Shown here: positions 35,784 to 46,073 of the stretch, one piece after another
Layout of the letters: each line of letters opens with the position of its first letter
How positions within the stretch are numbered: position 1 is the stretch's first letter
Assembly (NCBI GenBank): GCA_004794785.1
Contig: SJOL01009574.1
Coordinates: forward strand, 1,494,582-1,558,581
Length of the DNA: 64,000 bases
Reading direction: 5' to 3'
From: Opisthorchis felineus
Lineage: Eukaryota > Platyhelminthes > Trematoda > Opisthorchiida > Opisthorchiidae
Notes under the pieces: model-generated
What the model was told of the DNA's origin: nothing
The model's input: the letters and a program-made list of their open reading frames with translations, nothing else
Database searches by the model: none
Made by a program: the position numbers and the translations under genes

Positions 35784-36404
35784 TTACAGCTCACTTATCC
35801 CTGTTCTTCTGCGACTGTACGGGGCCTGTGGCGCCTCGGCCAATTCCCGTGCTAGATGCACCAGCTCCTGCACACTCAACTGGCCAGTTGTTCTCGCCAA
35901 CCGCAACTGGGCACAAAGCGCAGGTTGCACCCCTCCAACGAACTGGTCAGACAGCAACTTCTGGTGCGGCACTCCGTCCAGTCCCGGCAAGGCCCGATCC
36001 AGGGATTGCTGCAGGCTGGCATAGAACACCGTCAGGTCACATCTAGGTTCCATCCTGGCCGTCTTGAACCACCTCACAGCCTCCTGGCGGTCGGCCGGTG
36101 TGTCGAACTCCGCTGCAAGAGCTTCCTTCGCGGCGGCCAAGTCCATTTTCCAAGGGCCCCTTCTGGCCGCGTCCAGGGCCGCTTTCGCCCGGTCTCTGAG
36201 GGGGGCATCCAGGGCCGCCAACTTACCCCGGTCAATCTCCAGTCCAGCTGCCTCCGAAACCTCCTCGAAATCCTCCAGGAAAGTCCGTACATCCCCATAC
36301 TCAAAAGGTTGTGGCCATAGGATTTTTATCCGTAACCTGGTCACGGCACCAAATGAAAATGAGGGGAGCCCTTTGCCGCGGAGTTGTTTATTAGAAACCA
36401 CCAA
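35784..36404 (-). pseudogene. Gypsy gag (capsid) with damaged zinc knuckle downstream
   Basis: The frame encodes a capsid-like helical protein: QPFEYGDVRTFLEDFEE, LAALDAPLRDRAKAALDAAR, RCDLTVFYASLQQSLDRALP and FVGGVQPALCAQLRL. Gag packages the element RNA. The open frame starts within the LTR and runs through the primer-site segment (read as FGAVTR), so the natural start is unclear. It ends at 35784. In another frame at 35790-35690 follow a short coiled-coil (DLKNRVDQLAEQLAAI) and a degenerate knuckle, CYKHGMPGQ then stop, where CYxCGxPGH is expected. Confidence 0.85.
36339..36353 (-). other. Candidate primer-binding segment
   Basis: Directly inside the 5' LTR the minus strand reads TTTGGTGCCGTGACC. 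The TGGTG start is what a complement to a tRNA 3' CCA end should look like. I cannot assign the tRNA with confidence. Confidence 0.5.
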
Positions 36405-36663
36405 CCAAACAGTTACACACCATCGGACCGGAAAGTGAACCTCTCATATGTGTCTTTTTTAAAAAAAATCGAATATCCGTCTTCTTTTTAAACACGTCTC
36501 CTTGAACTCTCCTGGATTTTCATTGACTGTGACGCAATTGTGAACGGATGCTGCAAAACAGTTCCATAAATTCCGTAATAAACCCCACCTTTCAATAGAC
36601 GCGAAGCGGAGTTACGAGAAAACGGACTGCTTGCATGCCCCATTAGTAGTGTCCGCCGTTACA
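36354..36663 (-). repeat. 5' LTR of the Gypsy element
   Basis: In element orientation it begins TGTAACGG and ends ATTTTCA, with an AATAAA near the end. In its first third and around the TATA-like region it resembles solo LTR 2 (40755-41053) rather than the element's 3' LTR. For example it has ACTAATGGGGCATGCAAGCA where the 3' LTR has ACTTATAAGATATCCGAGTA. Confidence 0.9.
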
Positions 36664-36879
36664 CCGGGTTGCGTGCCAAGGCAGCTGATTGATATTTTGT
36701 GCCTGCGGTGGCTGGTCGTACAGAACGGAAACAGCAAAACGGAATCCAGCCATACACAATAGGAATAGGGGAAAAAAGAAGAGATAGCGCGTAGCTTGCT
36801 GTCTCTCCAATAATGGTCTGCAGCTCTCGTAAGCCAAGTGGTCAAGGTAGTTGAACAGGTGCTGTAACTTCTCAGCCAT
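36643..36879 (-). other. Open frame with a hydrophobic segment abutting the 5' LTR
   Basis: A 78-codon frame starts with ATG (a stop lies four codons upstream) and includes YLFFFPLFLLCMAGFRFAVS, a plausible membrane segment, before running into the LTR start. No family was recognised. It might be a host exon interrupted by the insertion, but chance is as likely. Confidence 0.2.
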
Positions 36880-39423
36880 CCGGCCGGTTTACGGAAAACG
36901 CCCGTGGAAAACACAGTTTTGGCGTTGCATATTGTTGTACACTTGAACAACCGCTCTGACCACAATTGTTGAGGTTGAGCGATGTGGCAGGCTCACATTC
37001 ATGAATGCATAGAATTAACGTAATGGCGAGATGCAATTTGACAAAACGTTCTCACTTGACAGTTATAGATGGGTGTAGCTGGTGAAGCTTTCTAGCTCAG
37101 CATGTTCAAGAAAGATATGCACAGATGTTAGCAAGCAAAATGAGCTCAGTTTCAACGTGGGGACGGGATTAATCCTAATGACTGGAACTTAAAGTCAATG
37201 TGGCAACGGAGTTATGAGATTTACCTGCTACGTTCCACCAACTCAAGACCGAATAGTGGAGTGTACAAGCCGGCACGTGCGTACTAGTTCCGCTCGTATG
37301 TTTGTATCCTCACTTATTATACTAAATCCTAGGCTCACTTTCATGGGTGAAGCTCAACCATTTAAATTTACCTGAATCAGTCGCAGAAGGCATGATACCA
37401 AGCAATTCACTTTTACAACCTTCCGCACGTCTACCAAGCTTTTACTGCCCTAACCATGCAAGAGCCCTTGAAAAGAGAGATTTTAAGGCAATTCACTTGC
37501 TTTCATTACAAAAAGATACTTAGGGGTGAACCAAGCGAGATATTCACTACAATAAAAGGATCGATGGGATTTTAAGTTCGCCAGGGCTTAAAGGTAATGG
37601 AACGGGTCCGAAAAAGGAGGGATAACATGACTGAGCACGTCAACATCCTGGAGTTTAGTGCCATTAACAACTGGAACAATCTGCAAATGCTGGTGGTCTA
37701 CTTTCGTACGTTGGAGCGGTTTAAGTATCGCTTGGACTGCATTTTGAGTACCGTGTTTCCTCGGTACTTCTGACAAAAGTGATAACTTATAAGGGACAAA
37801 ACTTTGTCCCCTTATCACTCTATCCACTCACGTTACCCCAAGTCCCCGTGAATCACTCCTCCATTGACCTAAGTTTCATTTTAAAAGCCCCAACTAAAAG
37901 TGACTGATTTTAAATTCCGCATTGTTTACTGATATAATGAGCATCATGCAGGCCTAACGGAGTTCAGTCAGCGGCGGCAGTTGAGTGAGCGCCATGTGGT
38001 CGGGAAAATCTTTTTGGGCAAATTTTTGACGGCCTAGTACTTTCCCGCAACTTTAGTTAATGCTACTGAAGAAGACAAATTACGGGCCCTTCAGCGCAAC
38101 CAGCGGATCACGGACACAAGAATCTGGACAATTCCCGGGCGTTTGTCTCCTCTATCCTGTGTAAGTTTGAAGTTGGTCCTGCCTTTGGCTCTTGCAAAAG
38201 TTCTGCTGATTCTTCTTTTCGTTTGTCCTGGATGACACCACGAAGTGCTCTGGTTTTCCTTTTGTGCACTTCAGCACTCCGCTCGACACAGTTCGGGAGT
38301 TCTTTGGCCCAGTGTGTGAAGGCACTGCCCACTCAAAAATTTTTTGCTGTCTAGGTGTCACGTAGCTTCATCATGTCAGCTGCTGCTCTGATCCTGCCTC
38401 TACCGAAAAGCACATTTACGCCCACACCGTCTGTATCGCGGATACGGACCAAAAAATCCAAGAACGAATATCTAAACGGTCTGAATCCCGCTGTCCAATG
38501 AAACAAGCTGGTCCCCTAAAACTTAGCCAACGACACCACCATACGTACCCCCCAAAGTGCATCTACACAGCATTGTCAGCCTCCTGATTTAGTTGGAGGT
38601 GGGGCCGTTGTCACTTCATTTCCCAGAATAGACTGTATTTATCCATCAGGACTCAAAGGCTAGGTTCGAAAGCCTTTTCGCGTGAGACTTTTCATTCAAG
38701 GCAATTCATATTCTGCTTCATTTGTGGACAATTCTATGCGTCGTTCATCCTATTCGCATGACACATCGCACGGGAAGACGGATAAAGTAATTACACGAAA
38801 AAGTAACTATTAAGCTCAGCAGACCCTCAGAGTAGCTTAAACTGGGGTCGCTGCATCTGCCAACCATCTCTAGTTTATGCAAATGGGGTATGAAAAACGA
38901 CCCGTCAAATCCGCGACAATCTTCATGAGGCCGGACAGTCCATCCTGATGTTGCCGGTCTCAGACTTTAATACCCGATTTCGTCTCCTTTCGTTCCACTG
39001 CATCTCGCGGGGAGTCCGATCAAAAGAATTATCCCAGCGTCGAACCCAGACCACGCATTCTCAAACGAACTCGCGCGAAACCGATGCCCAATCCTGGGGT
39101 AAGCCCTGTCTCGAACAGCTCATCCTGTATGGACCAAGCCTCTCCTGCAAAAAAACACAGAAACCAATCAACGGGGTGCACAGCTGACACATCCAACTCC
39201 CAAGACAGTCATAGCGAACCGGAACTCCAGTGAGGCGGTCCGGTAAAACCAACAAAGCCCATCCTAACTACCATCCACCTTCGCTGCCTAAGAAGCTGTC
39301 TCCTGGTTCCCAAGGGACTCGATTACTTGTGGGAACTTAGCCCCCACATCCTTATCCAAAGCCCCCACATTGTTCTAGAACCAACAGTGGTATTCAGCGC
39401 CCCCCTGCGCTTCACCATACTAG
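36664..39423. other. Anonymous sequence, no supported gene
   Basis: I see only short open frames, among them a lysine- and glutamate-rich one on the minus strand at 38108-38332, with no family motif or splice context. Confidence 0.5.
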
Positions 39424-39725
39424 TGTGAGGGGGAAAGCACTTCATTGCGGAGTTGTTTATTAGAACACACCAACTAAACACTCACAAACTATTGGACAGG
39501 AAAGTAAAACTCTCCTATGCACCCTGTTTTCTTAAAAACTGAATATCCGTCTTCTACTTGAACGCGTCTTCTTGAACATTCCTATATATTCATTGACTAT
39601 CACGCAATTGTAAATGAATGCTGCAAAGCAGCTCTACAAAATCCTCAATAAACACCACCTTCCAATAGACGCGAAGCGGAATTACGAGAAAACAGACTAC
39701 TCGGATGTCTTATAAGTAGCATCCA
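39424..39725 (-). repeat. Solo Gypsy LTR 1
   Basis: It aligns over its length with the 3' LTR of the nearby Gypsy element. The shared AATATATAGGAATGTTCAAG block is identical, as is TTGCGTGATAGTCAATG. No internal Gypsy coding sequence flanks it, so it is a solo LTR from recombination. The first bases (TGTAACGG) are altered or lost at its upper end. Confidence 0.88.
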
Positions 39726-40544
39726 CCTAGAAACGCGTCTATGCAAACGGCGCCAGCGCTAAGAGTGTGCCCCTACCCGCTTGTCTTGGCATCAACGCCG
39801 TATGATACTACTTACTAAATATCAGCGCAGGTGTACAACAGTCAGACGTCGTACCTCCATGTTTAGTTCACGCATCTTCTTTAATTCCGCTGTAGCCATA
39901 TGTAAGGTGTATGCGCCGCTGCTTAGGATACTGTACACATTGCAACCTTGTGGCTTAAGCTGGGCTTACACGGGTGTTATTTACTACTCTTACGACCGAT
40001 TGACCGTTTCCCTGCACTTGCCACCCGCTCACACGACCTGGTCTCTCCCAATACTTGACCCTCAACAACTAATGCGCCCGAAGGACACGCACCTCTGCGC
40101 AATCACGCTTTAAGGTTGCCCGTTTACAAGAGTGAACATTAGCGGACGACATTAAACCCTCGTGGCTCCACCTGGTTTTGCAATGGACAACGTCTGAGCC
40201 AGCTGGAGAGCGAGTTCGTTAGTGATCGACAAGTAATTAACGCTATTAAAGAACCCACTGTGTGTATTCAGTGACCGCGTCAACCAGTACACCACCCATG
40301 TATGCTTTTAGAATTCCTCCGTAAAGCCAGCTGTAAAGTTAGTCTTGGCGTTCGCCTGGGAGGAGTTTGGAAATGTGTGGGGTCCTAAGAGACGTCAACT
40401 AGATTCTCTCACCTTTTGTACTTTGCGTGAGGATAGGCTTCTCCCACAACTGCAGCCGTACCCAATGTTTGTGCCGGCGTTAGTCTCCGGAGACCATTCC
40501 CAGCCGGACCCATATATTTATGCAGCTCTTCTCGACAATCAGCG
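39726..40544. other. Anonymous sequence, no supported gene
   Basis: A 110-codon plus-strand frame (39781-40113) has no recognisable domain. Nothing else is supported. Confidence 0.5.
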
Positions 40545-40710
40545 TTTGTTGCTGTAGCGATTCTCGTTGATGTCATTCTGGCATGTGGTGGAAGTGGCTG
40601 GTTAGTTCATTAAGTCCATACGGGCCCTTCGGTTCGTGTGGATTCTCTCCTTTCATCTTTATTGTGTACGACGGGATTCACAGGTACGTTGTTTCCGCCT
40701 TGTACCCGTA
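40545..40710. repeat. Dispersed repeat X, copy 2
   Basis: It aligns with 15690-15850 (shared 'ctgtagcgatt', 'tctcgttgatgtcat', 'ggattctctcc'). It lies just left of solo LTR 2 and the left flank of repeat Y. Confidence 0.6.
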
Positions 40711-40754
40711 TCCCCTTTTTGTTATTATTTGTGTGGGATCTCGTTTGGCACCTG

Positions 40755-41053
40755 TGTAAAGGGGAAAACCCTTCGCCGCGGAGTAGTTCATTAGAAAACA
40801 CCAACTAAACGGTTACAAACTATTGGACAGGAAAGTAAACATTGCATTTTTAAAAACTGGACATCCTCACACGTCTTCTCCAACTTTCGTGGATATTCAT
40901 TGACCATCACCCAATTGCAAAGGGACGCTGCAAAGCATTTCCGCAGGTTCCGTAATAAATCCCATGGGAATGCACCTTTCATTAGACGCGAGGCGGAGTT
41001 ACGAGAAAACCACATACTACTCGCACGCCTCATCAGTAGTATCCGCCGCTACA
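40755..41053 (-). repeat. Solo Gypsy LTR 2
   Basis: In element orientation it begins TGTAGCGGCGG and ends CCCCTTTACA, and contains the conserved CTCGTAACTCCGC-type and CAATTG blocks. It lies in the same orientation as the other three LTRs. It is closest to the 5' LTR of the full element (shared TTTATTACGGAA). It splits repeat Y, whose uninterrupted partner is at 20262-20962. Confidence 0.85.
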
Positions 41054-41330
41054 CCAGTAGTAACCCAATTTATGGAAACTGGCGTAGTGCCCTGATTTGG
41101 GGGGTGCATAATTTTGTTATTTTGTTGTGGTGCTCATAATAACGCAGTCGTCGATAAACCTGCGGTTGGACCATTTTTAGTGTGTACCTCAATGTTGTTC
41201 ACCTGATCGCTTAAAGCAACCAGTGTCAACGAGGAATTCAGAACACCTCTTTACGCGCCGTTTTCTCTGTTCAAAGGAGCGTTCGAGGCCAAACTCGTAT
41301 GTTCTTTGAAGCTATGAGGGCAGCTAAGGG
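41054..41330. repeat. Dispersed repeat Y, copy B (right part)
   Basis: It matches 20284-20962 without the ~400 extra bases of that copy. Blocks include 'agtagtaaccca', 'ggggggtgcat', 'tgtgctcat'-like phrases and 'ctcgtatgttctttgaagctatgaggg'. Its left part (40728-40752) lies on the other side of solo LTR 2. Confidence 0.7.
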
Positions 41331-41369
41331 TTTTGTTTATCTGCCCTGCCATACACACGGAATTGGCGA

Positions 41370-41720
41370 TCTGGCTGATGTCACTAGCGGACGGCCGATG
41401 AGTTTTGAGTTTGGTTTTTATCCATAACGATGGTAGGTGTGTGGGCTGAGATACTGCCATGGTGCCACACATAGACAAGACGACTGTTGAAGTCCTAGAC
41501 CAAGGCATTTGTATCAAAAAGCCAATATCAAGCCAACGGATGTGTGCCAGCACTCTATTGAGGTAGCTCGAGTTTTTAAAAGACAAGCCGGAGTGCTTGT
41601 TCAACCCCTAACCTTGATGTCCAGGGGACTGTGTTTGGCAGACTTCTAGCCACTGACCAACCTGGCATGGGAAACTACGCCGTCGCTAAGTGTCAGTCAC
41701 CCAGTAATTCTCAATGTGTC
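41370..41720. repeat. Dispersed repeat Z, copy 2
   Basis: It aligns with 1690-1950, including GGGCTGAGATAC and 'ccactgaccaacctg'. At 41375-41395 it also contains 'tggctgatgtcact', which recurs near 55580 downstream of a SINE. Confidence 0.55.
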
Positions 41721-44700
41721 ATAGTGTTGTACAGACTGATACACTTAGATAGGGTTTGGTCAAAGTGCAGTGAGTGTATCCACAGATCACGCAGCATGTA
41801 TTGAAGTGATTGATTCAACGTTCGCCAAACCCCGGTGAGAAATGTTTAGGGTCGCCGCAAATATACGGAAATGGTGTCTATACAAGTGTTGCAGTTAGGC
41901 CCACTTATAAACGAGGCATCACGGTTCCTAGGCACCGTCCCACATATCACCAACCTAATGTTTTTCACACCTTCTAATTAAGCCCTGTTGGTGGTTTTGG
42001 CTACGCTTCCGTAAGAGCCTTGCGTCCACCGAATTCCCTAGTGTTCCTTTGAAATGTCAGGTTGAAAAGCTTGAATATGCAGGTGGGTATAAGGTTCTTG
42101 GCATACGCATACGTCAGAGGTTGTTTCAATGGCATTAGCTCTCAGATAGCAACAATATTTGTCCCCTGGCTTTATTTAATTTCCCCGGAATGAGTTTCTC
42201 TAAAAATAGGGACCAGTAATGAGAGCTGTGTTACTGTGATTTCAGGATTAAGCTCCTCTCATTTGGTCTCAAAAGCCATCAAACAGTTTATCACTGGCGC
42301 GAGTTCGGGATGCTATTTGTTATTTGGTTGCAGCACATCCGCGGCAATTCCCGCATGAGCCTGAAATAAAGCTATAATGAGTCATAAACTAAAGATTATC
42401 AATTTAAATCATTTTAGAATGGTAGCATCCACGATCCCTAACGTCCTGAGGAGAAAGCGCTGCCTTCCATTGGGAACCGTCATTGACGAAACTCGCGGAG
42501 ACCAGGCAAAATCAAACTGGGCCATGAGAGACCTTCATGCCTCTCTGCCTTGTGTTTACCTGCACCTCCACACAATTCGTTGAAAATCTTACAGGAATTA
42601 GCACTTAGTCGGTCCCATTAATAATCATTGTGTCTTTCTTAGATGGACCACCCATCCGTTGTTCTATCTGCTGTTTCCAACGATCTTCGGTTGGATGGCA
42701 TCGCGAAGGGTTCTAATGGCATGCCCCGACTTGATGCGCAGGTTTTCATTTCTAATGAGGCCTGTTTGCACTAACTCCTAAATCTCTTCATTTGCTTTTT
42801 GCCAAGGTGTTCATTCCCGATACTTTTTTGGCACTTGGGCATCAATAGTTAAAGCTGATAGGTTTCTGTTGTTGTTAGTTACGACAACAGCTAGCATATG
42901 TTCGTATCTGTCTGTCTTCTCAGTGTTGCCTTCCCTAGAATGATGAGTGAACCCGAAAAATATCACTCGTATACTCATTATGATAACTGCCAATGAGATA
43001 CTGGAACGTACGGTGTGACAGTTTGTGTACTGGCGCTACCCCGTGAGATATACTGGGGATGTCCGTGCGACACTAGCAGATTTGTCAGCACTGGAGTTCC
43101 GACCTCTACAGTTTCCTGGCCCTCCAAGTTGCTGGTTGAAGAATGTGTGGCGAATCGTGGTATAAAATTCTAATGCGCATACACGTTCCGATAAAACACC
43201 GCTGCCTTGCCGCCGGAGTTTTTGGCCGGAGGCTTTCGTTAAGGACCTTCATCGTATCCCTGCCTATGCCTGCACACCCTTACAGCATCCCGGCGCACAC
43301 ATAACCGAGAATCGAACACTTATGGCCGCGAAGACTCAGTTTTGAACACTGATATTAGGCTATCGAGTTATAGCGCTTCAACTGCAATGTAATCAGGCGC
43401 GTGGTTGCCGTGTAATTTAAGGAAAGCATGAGCGTTGTGAAGTCTTGCATTTGTCACAGCCTGGAGGTTGCGCAACCGCTAGGTCGTCAAACTGTAAGCC
43501 GGAAGTTCTGCAGTTCACACGAGAACCCGGCGTTTCGGTTGATTGTTTATAGGCTTGTTAAGTCCTGCGGGATCCCAGTCTCGTCCCAGTCCACGCCGAA
43601 TATTATTGAAAGAGTAGTGTAACGACCGTTTCGACTTCTTGAGCAACGAGCACCAAGGTTAGGAACCAAACCGGCAAAACTCCGAACGAATGGTTATACA
43701 AATGTGCCATACTCAACGGTTTTCGGCAAACAGTGAGGTACTCCAAAAAGCAAGCAAAGCTGAGATGGATCAACAGCCAACGCGTGATCGAAACCGGGTC
43801 GCAAATTGATGCGATAAAACAAATCTATGGCTGACCAGCGTTTCGGTACAAAAATAGTATATCTGACGCGGTAAAAAGGATTTGCGTAGCAAGGAAAACG
43901 GAAGATACAAAGGTCTTTGCAAAACTGAAATGGAGTTCAATTATATGAAAGATAAAAGGGGCGGTTCATTTGAATTGATAACCGGGAAGGCAGTCATTCA
44001 AGATGAGAGGCAATTTTAAAGATATACGAAGTTGCAACAATATCACAGCTTAGCCACTACTTTTAACTAAGCCCTGGCTGGCGTAACGGAATACTTAGGG
44101 CTCTGTTCGAACCATGGACTTCCTGGTGGTGACTTTGTGTTCTGACCGCTGAGCTATCGCGACCCCCGATGTCACACTAATCGTTGAATTCTTGGAAATC
44201 CGGTAGCCATTTCCCCCGACGCAGCTATCTTGCCCGTTGCTAAGTAGTTTGTAAACTCGGAGTGTAAACAGAGAGGCTGGCATTTTCTCCGATTGGCTCG
44301 TTTATACTGAAGAACTCATTCCAAATAAGCTTTTCTGGGCTCTCACCACAGAGTGCACCACTTAATGCACACCACACTGAGAACCCTTATTTTTGTTTGT
44401 ATCATTAGTGTTCTCTTTGATTAAAAATAAATTATTAAATCAGAAGGTGAGAGACACTAATAAAGCCTATGTTTTGAGAGCCTGAGGTTACAGCAGCTAG
44501 GTACCCCCTAATAAAAATAAATACAATACCAAAATGAAAATGTTCAAACGGAGGACTTATCGTTTTTGAGCGTAAATTGTAATAGTTCCTCCAAGTTTGT
44601 TTGGACGCGGGTAGTCGTGTTTCTTTTGGCCGATTCGCTGCCACACGCTTTCCAGCTCTCTGTAGTTTGGTGTGTTGAGCCAGTCTGCGTTCCGACGCGC

Positions 44701-45999
44701 GAAAGATGCGTGTATGTGGTTGGCCATGTTCCGTCATTATATACGTTGCTGCAACGAGTGGAACATGAAAACAATAATGTGACATCACTTGGCGCCCTTT
44801 AACAGTTCACGGAACCGGAGTTGACCTGTTGTTGACATGTTGTTCATCAAGGTCGTATTCATGTCACGATGTTGACGCGTGATTGTCAGGCAGACAAAAC
44901 AGGATGGGAGTAGTAGGTGTGGGTATGAAACTGATTGGGGAAGTAATTAAGCGGAAGGGTAACCGTTACAGTATTTTAGCACCCCACATTTTTCAGCTGC
45001 ACTGAGACCACACCGCTATAGTTTCGATTTGGCTCTCGGAATTTTCTGGGAGTAAGGTTACTGGCGCCAGAATTAGCACCACCAATGCCGTCCCCCTGTA
45101 CTTTCAACCGCTCTGTTCAACCCCCTTCTCCTCCACAACACACCGCAGTCTAGCGCCACTTTCTAGTCGGAATGCTTGTACCACGTGATGAAATCACTAT
45201 CTCTCATTATGTTTACATCTTCCCCGGGATCCCTCCCCTAGGTCTCCCCCTACCCAGCGTATTCGAATTGTAACGTCAGTTAGAGCTCACTGCACCAAAG
45301 ATACATGTGAAGCGCACAAAATACACCTCCATACGGGCAAAATGTTAATTTTATATCTCCGAAAACACTGCAGCTGTATTTGTGCCAATCAGGGCTCTAA
45401 AATTTTGAAACCTAAGAGACGATGATGGCAGTGAAACCAGCAAAAATAATTTAAAAAAGCTGCTCGCATATTGACGAACAGTTGATACATCAGAAAGAAC
45501 TTCAGATTGATTTATCGAAAAACGTAGTAGCTTGATACCATACATCACGGTGATGACTAAAGGGTTAAAGAGCTTTTTCCGGCGGAGGAATTGTTGTCGC
45601 GAGACGGCACTGTCTTGGTCTTCTGCTTTCCGGTGCACTATTTGTCCACATCTACGAGGATATTTTGGGTCTTCTGCTACCGCTTATAGAATTAGAGTGC
45701 TTCTTGGCCATGTTCGGCCGGTTTGCTCGTCCGAAGAGGCAATCCTACGCGTCCCCACGATGGTAGCGGAGCATGCCTTCCGTTTTCCATGCAGGACTGG
45801 CATTATGAACAAAGCTTCATAAGAACTAGCGCTTCACTCTTCACACCCACTGCTCAGCCCGCCACATTTTGAACCACCCTATGCTATGAGGTACTTTCCG
45901 GAAGATTACAAAGCAGTATAACCCAAAAGCGGGACACAAAGTTCCGGTCAAAACCTATGAAACCAGAAGTTGAACTAGGACAGGCCTTTGACCTTGAGA
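41721..45999. other. Anonymous sequence upstream of ARGLU1
   Basis: Apart from a tRNA-like segment at 44097-44172, I recognise nothing. No core promoter for ARGLU1 could be identified by eye in the 250 bases before its first exon. Confidence 0.5.
44097..44172 (-). repeat. tRNA-like segment, probably SINE head or tRNA pseudogene
   Basis: The minus strand has an A-box-like GATAGCTCAGCGGTCAGAAC and a B-box-like GGTTCGAAC about 34 bases on, plus 7-base ends that largely pair (GGGGGTC with GAGCCCT). The D-stem and T-stem do not pair properly, so it is not a working tRNA. It is probably a polymerase III-type SINE head. Confidence 0.45.
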
Positions 46000-46073
46000 A
46001 TGATGGCTCGCGGGAAACCTTCGGGTTCACCTGGCCCTCATTCAAAGTCGAAGTCCGACCGTTCAAGGAAAAG
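46000..46073 (+). CDS. ARGLU1: ARGLU1 exon 1 (coding part)
   Basis: It encodes residues 1-24 plus two bases of Arg25, a serine- and lysine-rich stretch ([11 protein letters not shown]). The donor is AAAG|GTTGGG, phase 2. ATG ATG in tandem leaves a one-residue uncertainty in the start. The join to exon 2 restores an Arg-His-Arg-Arg run. Confidence 0.85.

Larger units (their letters stand above)
32167..36663 (-). mobile_element. Gypsy LTR retrotransposon, full layout but non-functional
   Basis: This element of about 4.5 kb on the minus strand has, in transcription order: a 5' LTR, a primer-site-like segment, gag, an aspartic protease, reverse transcriptase and RNase H, an integrase, a polypurine tract and a 3' LTR. 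Breaks include a frame change after gag with a damaged zinc knuckle, an in-frame TAG after the protease, a frameshift near 35060, a frame change near 33400, a TAG at 33113-33115 and several stops in the tail. The flanks of the two LTRs show no clear target-site duplication. The LTRs are strongly diverged from each other and appear to come from different subfamilies. Confidence 0.92.

Noticed and set aside
35248..36024. 258-codon plus-strand open frame
   Set aside because: It is antisense to the Gypsy gag and protease region, which has clear motifs on the minus strand; the long frame is a by-product of that coding sequence.
44435..44788. Overlapping minus-strand open frames of 76-117 codons
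   Set aside because: Two frames and the opposite strand are all open over the same bases, which is typical of chance; no domain is seen.
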